Shown: piece by piece, positions 53,568 through 63,638 of the stretch
How the letters are laid out: each line of letters begins with the position of its first letter
Numbering within the stretch: the stretch's first letter is position 1
Assembly (NCBI RefSeq): GCF_003634315.1
Contig: NZ_RBXL01000001.1
Span: forward strand, 3,452,501-3,516,500
DNA from: Thiocapsa rosea
Lineage (GTDB): Bacteria; Pseudomonadota; Gammaproteobacteria; Chromatiales; Chromatiaceae
Length of the DNA: 64,000 bases
Reading direction: 5' to 3'
The notes under the pieces: model-generated
Databases searched by the model: none
Told to the model about the DNA's origin: nothing
The model's input: only the letters and a program-made list of their open reading frames with translations
Translations under genes and position numbers: made by a program

Positions 53568-56500
53568 TTTTCGGTTCGACCGGATCGGACGTCGGGGCCG
53601 CTGCCGCGGCGGGTGTCGGAGGGACAGGCTCGGGTCTCGACGTCGACCGATCGTCGGTGCCCGACGATGCAGCGCGTTCGCTCAGGACGCCTTCGGTCCC
53701 ATCACGATAGGCGCCGGAACCGGCCGAGGGTTCGGTCGGCGTCCGAGGCTCGGCCGTCTCGGCGACGGGCGCCGGGCGCGGCAGCGTGGCCGTCGGCTCG
53801 CTCGTCGGGGCCGCATGCTTGACCGGCGTGACCGGCTCGCTCGCCGGGGCCTCGTGCTTGATCGGCGTGGCCGTCGGCTCGCTTGCCGGGGTCTCGTGCT
53901 TGATCGGCGCGGTCGGCTCGCTGCTCGGGGCCTCGTGCTTGATCGGCGCGGTCGGCTCGCTGCTCGGGGCCTCGTGCTTGATCGGCGCGGTCGGCTCGCT
54001 GCTCGGAGCCTCGTGCTTGATCGGTGCGGTCGGCTCGCTCGCCGGGGCCTCGTGCTTGATCGGTGTGGTCGGCTCGCTCGGCATCGATGCCTCGGTGCTC
54101 GAGTCGCCGTCCGGTCGAGGCTCAGCGCGGGTGCTTTCGCCCTGCGCGACGACTGCGCCCTCGCGGACCCGTCGGTCGGGTCTGTGCTCACGGGGTTTCG
54201 GGTCCGTCTCGGTCGATTCCGCGTGCGCCGGCTGCCGATCATGCGGTTGCGGGGGCATTTGGTCTGCTGTCGGACCCGAGGCGCCTTCGGTGCTGCCGCC
54301 CTCGTCTCCCGCGCCTTCCTTCGTCTCTGCGCCGGCCGAAGAGCGTCGGCGATTGCGGCCGCCGCGACGTCGACGCGAGGAGCGCGGCCGCTCGCCGCCC
54401 GGCGCTGCGTTGCCGTCTTGCCCCGGCTCGGCGCCGGGATCGGAGGTGTCGTCCGAGGCGTTGTCCGTACCCTCGGGTTGTTCGCCGAGGCGCGCGTCTT
54501 CGGCGCGTCCCGCCGGACGTCCGCGGTCGATCGAGTCCGTCGAGGTTGCGCCCGCTCCGCCGTTCTGCACGGCGGTCTCGCCGACGGGTGCGATCATCAG
54601 CGGATGATCCTCCGGCCGACTTCCGCGCGACGGCGCGGCGGCTCGATCGCTACTGGTCGTCGGCGTGTCGTCGCCATGACGTTCGGACCGTTGCCGACCC
54701 TCGCTGTGCTCGCCGGAGCCCTCGTCGCCGCGGGTATCTTGATCGCGCGACGCCTCGCCCGTGGGACGGCCTCCCTCGCTCGAACCGGAACTCCGTCGTC
54801 CGCGTCCGCGCGAGCCGCTCCGGCGCGAGCGTGTCTCGCCGTCGCGGCGGGCCTGGGTCTGCTCCTCGGTCTCGGGTCGCGTCGTCGGATCTGCTGCCGC
54901 GACAGCCTCGCTGCCCTGGCTGGCCTCGTTCCGGCTGCGGTTCGGCTCCGAGCGCGTCTGCTGCTCGGGTGCCGCTCGGCTGTGCCGACCCTGTTCCTGC
55001 CGCCCGCGCTCCCTTGGCGACTCGTCGCGTCGGGTCTGTGGTGGTCTGCTTTGGCTGCGGCGCTCGCCCGAATCGGCGGTGTGTCGCGGTTGCTGCGTGC
55101 GCGGCGCGGTCTCGGGCGCCGGGCGCTCGTCTGCGGGTGGCCTGTGGGTTGCAGGGACATCCGCTTCGGGCTGGCGCGGCGCAAAGAGCCCGGTCCAGAT
55201 GCGTTTGAGCAGGCTTTCGGGCTCGCCGCGCTCCGCTTCGCGACGCACGGGTGTTTCGGGCTGGGGTGTCGGCGTCCAGCGTTGGGGGACCGGGGTCGCC
55301 GGCGAGACCTGCTTGACGGCCGGCTCCTCGGCCTGCACGGGTTGACCGAGCTTGGCGTAGAAGGGCGCGACCTTGGTCTCGGACGCTGCGGTCAGCTCGT
55401 AGCTCGACTGATCCGGGACGAGCTTGCCCGCGTCCTGGGTGCGTACGCGTTCGATCTGGTACTCAGGCGTTTCGAGTGCCTCGTTGGGCAGCAAGAGGAC
55501 CTCGACGCCTTGGCGCTGCTCGATCTCCAGAATGCCGCGACGCTTCTCGTTGAGCAGGAAGGTCGCGACGCTCACCGGCAGCTGGGCGACGATGCGGTGG
55601 GTACTGTCCTTCATCGCCTCTTCTTCGACGATGCGCAGGATCGACAGCGCAAGCGACTCGACCCCGCGGACGGTCCCCTGACCCTTGCAGCGCGGGCAGA
55701 CCTGCTGGCTCGACTCCCCGAGCGAGGGTCGCAGGCGCTGGCGCGACATCTCCAACAGACCGAAGCGCGAGATGCGGGCGACCTGCACCCGGGCGCGGTC
55801 GTGCTTGAGCGCGTCGCGCAGCCGATTCTCGACCTCGCGCTGGTTCTTCGGCGGCGTCATGTCGATGAAGTCGATGACGAAGAGTCCGCCCAGATCACGC
55901 AGACGCAGTTGGCGCGCGATCTCGTCGGCCGCTTCCAGGTTGGTGTTGAGCGCGGTCTCCTCGATATCGGCGCCCTTGGTGGCACGCGCCGAGTTGATGT
56001 CCACCGAGGTCAGCGCCTCGGTGTGGTCGATCACGATCGAGCCGCCGGAGGGCAGGCGCACCTCGCGCTGGAAGGCCGACTCGATCTGGCTCTCGATCTG
56101 ATAGCGGGTGAAGAGCGGGACCTCGTCCTGGTAGAGCTTGAGCTTCTTCAGATTGCTCGGCATCACCTGGCGGATGAAGCTCTCGGCACGCTCGAAGACC
56201 GCCTTGTTGTCGATCAGGATCTCGCCGATGTCCACGCGCAGATAGTCGCGGATCGAACGGATGATGACGTCGCTCTCTTGATAGATGAGGAAGGGCGCCT
56301 TGCGGTCCTGCGCAGAGGTCTCGATCGCCTTCCAAAGCTGGAGCAGGTAGTCGAGGTCCCACTGGAGCTCCTCGACGTTCTTGCCCACGCCCGCGGTGCG
56401 CACGATCAAACCCATGTCTTCTGGGATCTCGAGCTGACTCATGGCGTCGCGCAGCTCGCTGCGATCCTGGCCCTCGATGCGTCGCGAGACCCCGCCGGCG

Positions 56501-56907
56501 CGCGGGTTATTGGGCATCAGCACCAGATAACGACCGGCCAGAGAGATGAAGGTGGTGAGTGCTGCCCCCTTGTTGCCGCGCTCTTCCTTGTCGATCTGAA
56601 CGACGACCTCGCGGCCCTCGCGCACCGATTCCTTGATGCTGACGCGCGAGCCAGGTTTGACACTGTCGGGCTCGAAATAGGCCCGCGCGATCTCTTTGAG
56701 CGGGAGGAAGCCGTGCCGATCGGCACCGTAGTCGACGAAGGCGGCCTCGAGACTGGGCTCGACGCGGGTGATGATGCCTTTGTAGATGTTGGCCTTTTTC
56801 TGTTCTCGGCCGGGGGACTCGATATCGAGGTTGTAAAGCTGTTGACCGTCGACGGTCGCAACACGCAACTCTTCGGGCTGAGTTGCGTTGATCAGCATGC
56901 GTTTCAT
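53551..56907 (-). CDS. rne: Ribonuclease E
   Basis: 1118 residues. N-terminal S1 domain (residues ~35-120), catalytic DNase-I-like core with VIDFIDM, and the zinc-link CPRCKGQG near residue 405 that holds the tetramer. The C-terminal half (~560-1118) is a long disordered Arg/Glu/Pro-rich scaffold for the degradosome. It contains tandem 13-residue repeats [13 protein letters not shown] (~53800-54085). The ATG at 56907 starts the conserved [10 protein letters not shown]. The last residues SGDAV derive from repeat copy C. Confidence 0.95.
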   Translation of the reverse strand: MKRMLINATQPEELRVATVDGQQLYNLDIESPGREQKKANIYKGIITRVEPSLEAAFVDYGADRHGFLPLKEIARAYFEPDSVKPGSRVSIKESVREGREVVVQIDKEERGNKGAALTTFISLAGRYLVLMPNNPRAGGVSRRIEGQDRSELRDAMSQLEIPEDMGLIVRTAGVGKNVEELQWDLDYLLQLWKAIETSAQDRKAPFLIYQESDVIIRSIRDYLRVDIGEILIDNKAVFERAESFIRQVMPSNLKKLKLYQDEVPLFTRYQIESQIESAFQREVRLPSGGSIVIDHTEALTSVDINSARATKGADIEETALNTNLEAADEIARQLRLRDLGGLFVIDFIDMTPPKNQREVENRLRDALKHDRARVQVARISRFGLLEMSRQRLRPSLGESSQQVCPRCKGQGTVRGVESLALSILRIVEEEAMKDSTHRIVAQLPVSVATFLLNEKRRGILEIEQRQGVEVLLLPNEALETPEYQIERVRTQDAGKLVPDQSSYELTAASETKVAPFYAKLGQPVQAEEPAVKQVSPATPVPQRWTPTPQPETPVRREAERGEPESLLKRIWTGLFAPRQPEADVPATHRPPADERPAPETAPRTQQPRHTADSGERRSQSRPPQTRRDESPRERGRQEQGRHSRAAPEQQTRSEPNRSRNEASQGSEAVAAADPTTRPETEEQTQARRDGETRSRRSGSRGRGRRSSGSSEGGRPTGEASRDQDTRGDEGSGEHSEGRQRSERHGDDTPTTSSDRAAAPSRGSRPEDHPLMIAPVGETAVQNGGAGATSTDSIDRGRPAGRAEDARLGEQPEGTDNASDDTSDPGAEPGQDGNAAPGGERPRSSRRRRGGRNRRRSSAGAETKEGAGDEGGSTEGASGPTADQMPPQPHDRQPAHAESTETDPKPREHRPDRRVREGAVVAQGESTRAEPRPDGDSSTEASMPSEPTTPIKHEAPASEPTAPIKHEAPSSEPTAPIKHEAPSSEPTAPIKHEAPSSEPTAPIKHETPASEPTATPIKHEAPASEPVTPVKHAAPTSEPTATLPRPAPVAETAEPRTPTEPSAGSGAYRDGTEGVLSERAASSGTDDRSTSRPEPVPPTPAAAAAPTSDPVEPKSGDAV
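53800..54085 (-). repeat. 39-bp tandem repeat within rne, seven to eight units
   Basis: Units encode SEPT(A/T)PIKHEAP(A/S). The central three are nearly identical; outer ones drift ([25 protein letters not shown]), and one has an inserted Thr codon. It lies in the disordered C-terminal region. Confidence 0.9.
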
Positions 56908-57496
56908 AGGGTTGTTTTCCGCACCACGACGCGTCTCCCGTCTGAGGGACTGCTCGCCGTGCGCCCCTGCAAACCTGCGGGCGGCTCGGCGTGTCGCCGT
57001 CGCGCCGACGAATCGGCCCGACGGCATCGACAGTGTCCGTTCAGACGGGCTCTCGGCCGATCCGGACGGGCACGCGCGTAGTCAGTAATGTTTTGTCGTC
57101 GACGAGCGCCCATTGGAGGCACTCGCACCTGATCGGCCCGCCCGGTTGGAGGGGGCCGATCTCGGGAGCGGCGAGGTCGGCGCCGGCTGCGCTGGTCTGC
57201 CGTCGTGCAGGGCGCGCGGCGCTCACAGGGTGTAGAATGCGCGGTCACCCGATAAAACGAGTCCGCGTCACCACTCGAGATCCCGCACATCGGCCTGCTC
57301 GGACATCGGATGCCGGCATGAGGGTCGGGGCCTTCCGAGCGGATGTGGCTCCACTCGCTCCGGCATCGTGACCGACCCTTGGCTGCGCTCGCCGCTCCGG
57401 GAAAAATCGCGTTTCCGCTGGCCAGCGCAAGCGTCCAAGTGTATCAGTAAACCTTATTTAGCATCAATTGAGCCACCCAGGCAGGCGCCATCATTC
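56908..57496. promoter_or_regulatory. Divergent rne / rluC control region, probable long rne 5' leader
   Basis: 589 bases between divergent rne and rluC. In enterobacteria the rne mRNA has a long 5' leader through which RNase E represses itself; the same arrangement here suggests the same. I see no individual element that I can align. The right part (57440-57470) is AT-rich. Confidence 0.4.
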
Positions 57497-58744
57497 GTGA
57501 ATCGACCTCATCCCCGTGCCGATCGCCGTCCGAACAAGCATGCCGCCGCCCGCGCAACAGGGGGGCGGGACGGCCTCCGGGGCCGCCCGGCTTCCGAGCG
57601 CGCCGGCCCCAAGAGCACTCCATCGAAGGGCTCTGAAGGCGTCGTCGCCGGTCCGAAACGCGCCGTCTTCCGAAGGGCTGACCCGAAGACGACCGGCCCC
57701 GGGAGTGGCGGACCCGGACGCACGCAGCCTAAGCGCTCCGGCCCGATGCCTGCGGTTGCCGAGCGTGCGCGTCCCGAGCCGGAGCTTCGGGATGATTCGT
57801 CCGTACGCGTGGTCTGCGTCGATGCCGAGTCCGACGGGCAGCGCATCGACAACTTTCTTCTGCGCCATCTCAAGGGCGTGCCGCGAAGCCACCTGTATCG
57901 GGTGATGCGTCGTGGCGAGGTGCGCGTCAACAAAGGTCGGGTCAAGGCCAGTCATCGGCTGCGCACGGGCGATCTGGTGCGCATCCCGCCGATGCGCACG
58001 GCCCTTGCGGAGACGCCCGTCCGGGTCCCTGTCTCGCGTCTCGCCCCGCTCGCGGAGGCGGTGCTCTACGAGGACGAGCGCCTTCTGGTCATCGACAAGC
58101 CCGCCGGCCTGGCCGTGCATGGCGGCAGCGGTCTGAGCTACGGCCTGATCGAATCGCTGCGCGAGCTGCGGCCCGGTCGCGAGCTGGAGCTGGTTCACCG
58201 TCTGGATCGCGACACCTCCGGCTGCATCCTCATCAGCAAGCGGCGCAGTGCATTGCGCGAGCTCCACGAGCTGATCCGCGAAGGCGCTATGGACAAGCGC
58301 TACATGGCCCTGATGATCGGGGAGCTGGAGCGCTCGAAGGTCGGTGTGGACGCACCGCTGAAGAAGAACGTGCTGCAGGGCGGCGAGCGGATGGTTCAAG
58401 TCGACCCGGAAGAGGGAAAACCGGCACGCACGGTGTTTCGACGTCTGGGACGCTTCCGCTCGGACGTCGGCGTGCTCACCCTGGTCGAAGCCGAGCTGAT
58501 CACCGGGCGTACGCACCAGATCCGCGTCCATGCCGCTCATCTGGGAACCCCCTTGGCGGGCGACCCCAAATACGGCGACGAGAACGCGAATCGCGCCCTC
58601 AAGGCACTGGGATTGTCACGCTTGTTTTTGCACGCCTCCGCCTTGAGTTTTCAACTCGAAGCCGCCGATCGACCGCACCGTGTCGAGGCGCCCCTGCCCG
58701 ATGACCTCGAGCATTTCCTGTCTGCCTTGGAGCCCGCCGCGTGA
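57497..58744 (+). CDS. rluC: 23S rRNA pseudouridine synthase RluC
   Basis: 415 residues from GTG 57497. An N-terminal basic, low-complexity extension (~80 residues) precedes the usual start, which would be ATG 57746 (332 residues); GTG 57368 is also open. The S4 domain (GQRIDNFLLRHLKGVPRSHLYRVMRRGEVRVNKGR) and catalytic HRLDRDTSG are clear. It modifies U955, U2504 and U2580 in E. coli numbering. It is divergent from rne, as in many gammaproteobacteria. Confidence 0.9.
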   Translation: MNRPHPRADRRPNKHAAARATGGRDGLRGRPASERAGPKSTPSKGSEGVVAGPKRAVFRRADPKTTGPGSGGPGRTQPKRSGPMPAVAERARPEPELRDDSSVRVVCVDAESDGQRIDNFLLRHLKGVPRSHLYRVMRRGEVRVNKGRVKASHRLRTGDLVRIPPMRTALAETPVRVPVSRLAPLAEAVLYEDERLLVIDKPAGLAVHGGSGLSYGLIESLRELRPGRELELVHRLDRDTSGCILISKRRSALRELHELIREGAMDKRYMALMIGELERSKVGVDAPLKKNVLQGGERMVQVDPEEGKPARTVFRRLGRFRSDVGVLTLVEAELITGRTHQIRVHAAHLGTPLAGDPKYGDENANRALKALGLSRLFLHASALSFQLEAADRPHRVEAPLPDDLEHFLSALEPAA

Positions 58745-59400
58745 CCTTCGACTTGATCGTGTTCGACTGGGACGGAACCCTGATGGATTCCGAGGCACGC
58801 ATCGTCAATTGTCTTCAGGCGGCCTTCGGCGATCTCGGCCTTCCGCCGCCGGGCCGCGAGGCCGCGCGCGACGTCATCGGCCTGGGTCTCGACGAGGCCC
58901 TCTTGCGTCTGCATCCCGGAGCGGATCCGCAGATCCTCCGGGACTTGGTCACCGGCTACCGCCGCTATTTTCTCGAGATCGACGCGACGCCTTCGGTGCT
59001 CTTCGCCGGCGCTCGCGAGACCTTGAGTCAGCTGGCGGATTCGGGCTACCGCTTGGCCGTGGCCACGGGGAAGGGTCGCGTCGGACTCGACAAGGCACTC
59101 GTCGACACCGGTCTCGGCGGGCTCTTTCACGCGACCCGATGCGCCGACGAGACCTTGTCCAAGCCGAACCCGCAGATGTTGCTCGAGCTGATGGACGAGC
59201 TCGGCGCCGATGCCTCCGCCACGCTGATGATCGGCGACACCGAGTACGACATGCAGATGGCCATGAATGCCCGCACCAAGGCACTCGCCGTCTCCTACGG
59301 TGTCCATCCGGTCGAGCGTCTGATCACGCACTCCCCGCTGGACTGCATTCACGACATTGCAGCGCTGCCGGACTGGCTGACCGGATACGGTATGCGTTGA
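58741..59400 (+). CDS. HAD-IA hydrolase, phosphoglycolate-phosphatase-like
   Basis: 219 residues. Motif I is VFDWDGTLMDSE, motif II is VATGKGR, and motif IV is MIGDTEYDMQMA. Its ATG overlaps the rluC stop by four bases, so the pair is coupled, an arrangement common beside rluC. The substrate cannot be deduced; phosphoglycolate is one possibility. Confidence 0.88.
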   Translation: MTFDLIVFDWDGTLMDSEARIVNCLQAAFGDLGLPPPGREAARDVIGLGLDEALLRLHPGADPQILRDLVTGYRRYFLEIDATPSVLFAGARETLSQLADSGYRLAVATGKGRVGLDKALVDTGLGGLFHATRCADETLSKPNPQMLLELMDELGADASATLMIGDTEYDMQMAMNARTKALAVSYGVHPVERLITHSPLDCIHDIAALPDWLTGYGMR

Positions 59401-59450
59401 GCTGAGATCGCGGCGACTCGCTCGTCCGAGTGTCGCCGAGACCGAACGCC

Positions 59451-59642
59451 TAAACCGCGTCCACAGCGAGATATTCATTTTCGAGTGAGTTCGACGTTTG
59501 GTGCATCCACCCCACTTGGCGGGGACGCGGTTTAAAATAATCTATCTTTTAATCTCTTAAACCGCGCCGGCTCCAACAGTCGTCAAGTCTGCCGAGGTCG
59601 ACCCCATCCATAAACACAGCAGACCGCGCCGGGCGCGGTTTA
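59451..59642. repeat. Dispersed TTAAACCGCG repeat, full copy D, inverted orientation
   Basis: Opposite orientation to copies A-C: module 2 comes first (59451-~59537), then AT-rich linker, then module 1 ending in the hairpin ACCGCGCCGGGCGCGGT. It fills most of the 258-base gap between the HAD gene and sppA. Confidence 0.9.
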
Positions 59643-59658
59643 ACCCGGGGAGCCAACC

Positions 59659-60663
59659 ATGAATTGGAAGTTTTGGACCAAGCGTCGCGACGAGATGCCG
59701 TCGCCCGACGCGCCCGAGTGGGAGCGCGCGCTCATCAACAAGCTCGCGCTGGAGCACCTGCGCGACCAGAGACGCGGCCGCCGCTGGGGCATCTTCTTCA
59801 AGAGCCTGATTCTGGTGTATCTGATTGCCCTGGTGATCGCCGCCTACTCGCAGGATCTGCTCGAGCGCATCTCGCCGAGCGATGAGCACACGGCCGTGAT
59901 CGACATCAAGGGTGTGATCGCGCCCGAGGCCGACGCAAGCGCTGACCGGGTCATTACGGCCCTGCGCGAAGCCTTCGAAGCCGACCGGGTCAAGGGCATC
60001 ATCCTGCGCATCAACAGCCCCGGCGGCAGCCCCGTCCAGGCCGGCTACATCAACGACGAGATCAAGCGGCTGAAGGCCAAGTACAAGGAAGACAACGACA
60101 AGGAGATGCCCGTCTATGCGGTGGCGACCGACATCTGCGCTTCGGGCGGCTATTACATCGCCGTTGCCGCCGATTCGATCTATGCCGACAAGGCCAGCCT
60201 GGTCGGCTCCATCGGCGTACGCATCGGCAGCTTCGGTCTGAACGAGGCGATCCAGGAACTCGGGATCGAGCGGCGTCTGCTGACCGCCGGGGAGAACAAG
60301 GGAATCCTTGACCCCTTCTCGCCGCTGCCGCCGGATCAACGGGCCTTTATCCAGACCGTTCTCGACAACCTGCATGACCAGTTCATCGCCGAGGTCCAAG
60401 CCGGCCGCGGCGACCGCCTGAAAGGCGGCGAGGAGGTCTTCAGCGGACTCTTCTGGAGCGGCCAGGAGGCGGTCGCGTTGGGCTTGGTCGACGATCTCGG
60501 CAGCTCAAGCTCGGTCGCACGCGATGTGATCGGCGCGGAGAAGCTGGTCGATTACACCAAGAAACGCGATCTCTTCGAGAGCTTCTCGAGACGCATCGGT
60601 GCGAGCTTTGCGGCCGGATTGGTCGAGGCGCTCGGCGGGGGAGCGCCGCGCATCAACTATTGA
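59659..60663 (+). CDS. sppA: Signal peptide peptidase SppA-type S49 protease
   Basis: 334 residues. A membrane helix (residues ~35-58) anchors the S49 domain. GVIAPEADAS and RINSPGGSPVQAGYI form the oxyanion region, the catalytic Ser is in ICASGGYYIAVAAD, and the Lys is in LTAGENKGILDPF. It degrades cleaved signal peptides. It is the short single-domain form. The start follows CCGGGGAGCC and repeat copy D directly. Confidence 0.92.
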   Translation: MNWKFWTKRRDEMPSPDAPEWERALINKLALEHLRDQRRGRRWGIFFKSLILVYLIALVIAAYSQDLLERISPSDEHTAVIDIKGVIAPEADASADRVITALREAFEADRVKGIILRINSPGGSPVQAGYINDEIKRLKAKYKEDNDKEMPVYAVATDICASGGYYIAVAADSIYADKASLVGSIGVRIGSFGLNEAIQELGIERRLLTAGENKGILDPFSPLPPDQRAFIQTVLDNLHDQFIAEVQAGRGDRLKGGEEVFSGLFWSGQEAVALGLVDDLGSSSSVARDVIGAEKLVDYTKKRDLFESFSRRIGASFAAGLVEALGGGAPRINY

Positions 60664-60672
60664 TGTCGGGCG

Positions 60673-60719
60673 GTTAAACCGTGTCCAGAGCGAGTTGTTC
60701 ACGCCGCGTGCTCGGTTTA
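60673..60719. repeat. Degenerate TTAAACCGCG repeat remnant (copy E)
   Basis: Begins TTAAACCGTGTCCAGAGCGAG and ends GCTCGGTTTAT. It looks like module 2 with an internal deletion. Confidence 0.6.
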
Positions 60720-60806
60720 TCCTCGGCGCCGATGACCTCGGGCCAGGCGCGCCGCGTCGGCGCGTGCGTTCGAGGTCTCGGCCCACCCTGGACGAGACCG
60801 ACGACC

Positions 60807-62816
60807 ATGAATCACACGATCGCCGATGCCGGATCCGCGCCCGCCATCCAGCTCCTCACCTGCAACGCCGAGTTGACGACGCCGCTTCGGGCGCTCCTGC
60901 TCGCGCAGGGGTTCATGCTCGAAACCTTCGAAACCCCCGAGCGACTGATCGGCGCACACCCGAGCCCGCGCGTGCTCTTGCTCGTTGATGTCGATGCTCT
61001 GCCCGATGCGGACACGCTCGGCGCACTCGTCGCGCAGGCGCAGCAGCGCGACGGGCAGCCGATACCGCTGGTTTGCCTGGCATCCGGGAACGACATCCGC
61101 CCCCGTCTCGCCGCGATGCGCGCAGGCGCCAGGGCCTATCTGCAGATGCCGATGGAGATCGAAGAGCTGACCGATCGGCTTTTGGGTCTGGCCGGCACGC
61201 AGTCGGTCTCGCCCGAGCGCGTGCTCGTCGTCGACGATCAGCCGGTGGCCGCGCTTTTCGCCGCCCGGGTGCTCGAATCGGCCGGCATGCTGACCGAGCG
61301 CGTGGGCGATGCGCTCGCGGTGCTCGATGCACTCGATGCCTTTGTTCCGGACCTGGTGCTCATGGATCTGCACATGCCCGGAGCAAGCGGCATCGAGCTG
61401 ACCCGCATCATCCGCGAGCAAGACCGTTTCGCCGACCTGCCGATCGTCTTTCTCTCCGCCGAGTTGGACGCCGAGCAACAGATGGCGGCGCTGCGCGTCG
61501 GGGGCGATGACTTCCTCGCCAAGCCGGTTGCACCGGATCAACTCCTCGCCTGCGTGAGACAGCGACTGGGCCGCTCCCGCGAGCGCGCACGACGCCAAAG
61601 CGGTCCGGATGCGATCGATGCGCTCACGGGTCTCGCGAGCCTCGGGCGCCTCTTGGCGCGGCTCGGGCAGTTGATCGGTCGGGGCGGGACGGCCGGCCGC
61701 CGCGCGCTGGTCGTGCTGGACCTCGACGGCGACGAGGGTGCGCTGATGCGTCTTGCCGTTGCGGTTGCCGAGTCGTGCGGCGCCTCCGATCTAGCGGCAC
61801 GCGTCGGCGAGCGCAGTTTGGCCGTCCTGATGCGACGCGACGACGCCGCGAGCCTCGGGCGCGCCTGTGGTCACTACGCGGATGAGCTGTCTCGGGCCGG
61901 CTTCGCTCCGGGACCCGGACGTGCCCTCGGAGTCGGCTGGTGCGCCTTGACGAACAGCGGCGGGGACGCCGTCACCTTGATGTCGCGAGCAGCCAAGGCC
62001 GCGCGCTCGGCCCGCGAGGCAGGCGATGGTCTGACCCTCGGGTACGGTTGCGAACCCGTGCCTGCTCGAACCTTGGACCATGACGCCGTGTCGACGGCCA
62101 TCCTGACCGAGCGGCTGCAACTGCTCTTCGAGCCCATGGTTTCCCTGACCCCGGCAACCAGTGCGCGCTACGAGGTGTCGCCGCGCTTGGCCACCCCGGA
62201 CGGCGAGCTACTGCCGCCGGTTGCCTTCATGCCGATCGCACAGCGCTGCGGATTGGCCGAGCGGCTGGATGCTTGGCTCTTGGCCAAGGGTCTGGACGCC
62301 ATCGTGGCCTGCCGAGACGCCGGCCAGCCGGCACAGCTTTTTGTCTACCAATCGGTCCTCGGCGCCGGGCGCGAGGATTGGGTCGATCAGATCCGTGACG
62401 AGATCAACCGGCGCGATCTTTTTCGGTTGCGACCCGTCATCCAGTTTCAGGTCCAAGAAGCGGCGGCCGACCCGGCTCTCGCAGCCGACCGCGTGGCTCG
62501 CTTGGCCCGGCTCGGCATCCCGGTTTGTCTGAACGGTGTCGATGCCGAGAACGCCTCGGAGCGTGTGCTCGCGAGCGTTCCGGCCGCCTTCGCGCGCCTT
62601 GGGAGTACGACGGTACAGTCGCTCGACCCCGTGCCGTTGGCCGAGCTGGCCCGGCGCCTGCGTGAGCGTCGCCTGGGCGTGATCGCCGGCGGAGTCGATA
62701 GCTCGGAGACCATCGCGCGCCTGTGCCGCGCCGGTATCGATCTACTCCAAGGCCCTTTCGTCCAGCCCCCGAGCGCCGTCATGGACTATGACTTCAGCGG
62801 GGTGGACGCAGTTTGA
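60807..62816 (+). CDS. Response-regulator protein with degenerate GGDEF and EAL domains (FimX-like)
   Basis: 669 residues. A degenerate receiver (~residues 10-125) precedes a canonical receiver (VLVVDDQPVAAL, phospho-Asp in LVLMDLHMPG, Lys in LAKPVAP). The GGDEF domain lacks the motif (RVGERSLAVLM in its place), and the EAL domain has YEVSPRL in place of EAL. The protein thus looks like a c-di-GMP-binding effector without cyclase or esterase activity, as FimX is for type IV pili. I chose ATG 60807; upstream sequence is not conserved in appearance. Confidence 0.82.
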   Translation: MNHTIADAGSAPAIQLLTCNAELTTPLRALLLAQGFMLETFETPERLIGAHPSPRVLLLVDVDALPDADTLGALVAQAQQRDGQPIPLVCLASGNDIRPRLAAMRAGARAYLQMPMEIEELTDRLLGLAGTQSVSPERVLVVDDQPVAALFAARVLESAGMLTERVGDALAVLDALDAFVPDLVLMDLHMPGASGIELTRIIREQDRFADLPIVFLSAELDAEQQMAALRVGGDDFLAKPVAPDQLLACVRQRLGRSRERARRQSGPDAIDALTGLASLGRLLARLGQLIGRGGTAGRRALVVLDLDGDEGALMRLAVAVAESCGASDLAARVGERSLAVLMRRDDAASLGRACGHYADELSRAGFAPGPGRALGVGWCALTNSGGDAVTLMSRAAKAARSAREAGDGLTLGYGCEPVPARTLDHDAVSTAILTERLQLLFEPMVSLTPATSARYEVSPRLATPDGELLPPVAFMPIAQRCGLAERLDAWLLAKGLDAIVACRDAGQPAQLFVYQSVLGAGREDWVDQIRDEINRRDLFRLRPVIQFQVQEAAADPALAADRVARLARLGIPVCLNGVDAENASERVLASVPAAFARLGSTTVQSLDPVPLAELARRLRERRLGVIAGGVDSSETIARLCRAGIDLLQGPFVQPPSAVMDYDFSGVDAV

Positions 62817-62841
62817 GCGCCTCCGTCGAGGTGATCCGCTC

Positions 62842-62924
62842 TTAAACCGCGCCCGGCGCGGTATGCGATGTTTTTGGATGGGATCGGCCCCCGGCAGACT
62901 TGACGAGCTCTGGACGCGGTTTAA
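62842..62924. repeat. Dispersed TTAAACCGCG repeat, single hybrid module (copy F)
   Basis: Starts as module 1 (TTAAACCGCGCCCGGCGCGG) and ends as module 2 (GCTCTGGACGCGGTTTAA), as though recombination between modules removed the linker. Confidence 0.85.
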
Positions 62925-63107
62925 ATGCCATGCCGAATCGTGGGGATTCGCCGGATGACTGGGCGGAGCTGGTCGGCGCGAGCACGACGGATTGGTCGGA
63001 CGACGATAGCCCCGACGCCATGGCGCGAGATTCGGTTCGGCGTTAGGCTGTCGGCAGCCGGGCGCGCGAGCCTTGCCCGGATTCGTGTTTATCGAGCGAC
63101 TTCATCC

Positions 63108-63410
63108 ATGCGACTGACATCCGATCAGGTCATCACCATCCTCGGCACGGCATGACGTCTCTCGGGAGAGAACGCGGTGGTCTATCTCTTCGGCTCGCGG
63201 CTCGACGACCGGGCCAGAGGCGGCGATTTCGACTTGCTGATCGAGACCACGCAGGGTTTGACTCTCCTCGAACGCGCCCGTCTCAAGCTGGAGCTTGAGG
63301 AAGGGCTGGGGCTGCCGGTCGATGTCATCTCCCGAGCACGCAATGCGGAGCCGACACCCTTTCAGCGCATCGCGCGAGCGAGTGCGGTCCGTCTGGAGGC
63401 TGGGCCATGA
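63108..63410 (+). pseudogene. Nucleotidyltransferase (MNT-type) with premature stop
   Basis: From ATG 63108 the frame reads MRLTSDQVITILGTA, then TGA (63153-63155), then RLSGENAVVYLFGSRLDDRA in the same frame, with the catalytic GSR...GGDFDLLIE motif. The N-terminus is typical of the family, so CGA to TGA is the likely change. Re-initiation at GTG 63177 could still yield a 77-residue protein with the active site. The partner gene overlaps its stop. Minimal nucleotidyltransferases pair with HEPN or related proteins as toxin-antitoxin modules. Confidence 0.7.
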
Positions 63411-63442
63411 CCCTCCAGGCGCTGGAGGCGGAACGCGCTTAA
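63407..63442 (+). pseudogene. Partner gene truncated after 11 codons by repeat copy G
   Basis: ATG 63407 overlaps the nucleotidyltransferase TGA (ATGA), the usual coupling in such pairs. It encodes MTLQALEAERA and then TAA supplied by the TTAAACCGCG repeat. The rest of the presumed HEPN-type partner is gone. The identity of the partner is inferred from position only. Confidence 0.45.
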
Positions 63443-63632
63443 ACCGCGCCCGGTGCGGTATGCGTCATGTGTTGGAAGGGTTTCGCCGCGCCAGCTCCGA
63501 CGACTGTCGGAGCTGGCGCGGTTTAAAGTATTAAAAAGATTAAATTTTAAACCGCGTCTCGCCAAGATCAAGGAAGTCTTCGACGCTAAACACAACATGA
63601 AAATGACGCATTTCGCTCTGGACGCGGTTTAA
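63439..63632. repeat. Dispersed TTAAACCGCG repeat, full two-module copy G
   Basis: Module 1 with the hairpin CCAGCTCCGAC / GTCGGAGCTGG, linker AGTATTAAAAAGATTAAATT, and module 2 ending GCTCTGGACGCGGTTTAA. It matches copy A and, in module 2, copy B. Confidence 0.93.
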
Positions 63633-63638
63633 ACATCC

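Noticed and set aside
53815-57081. 1088-codon open frame antisense to rne
   Set aside because: It is the complement of a GC-rich, codon-biased gene; the translation is Arg/Leu/Ala-rich with no recognisable domain.
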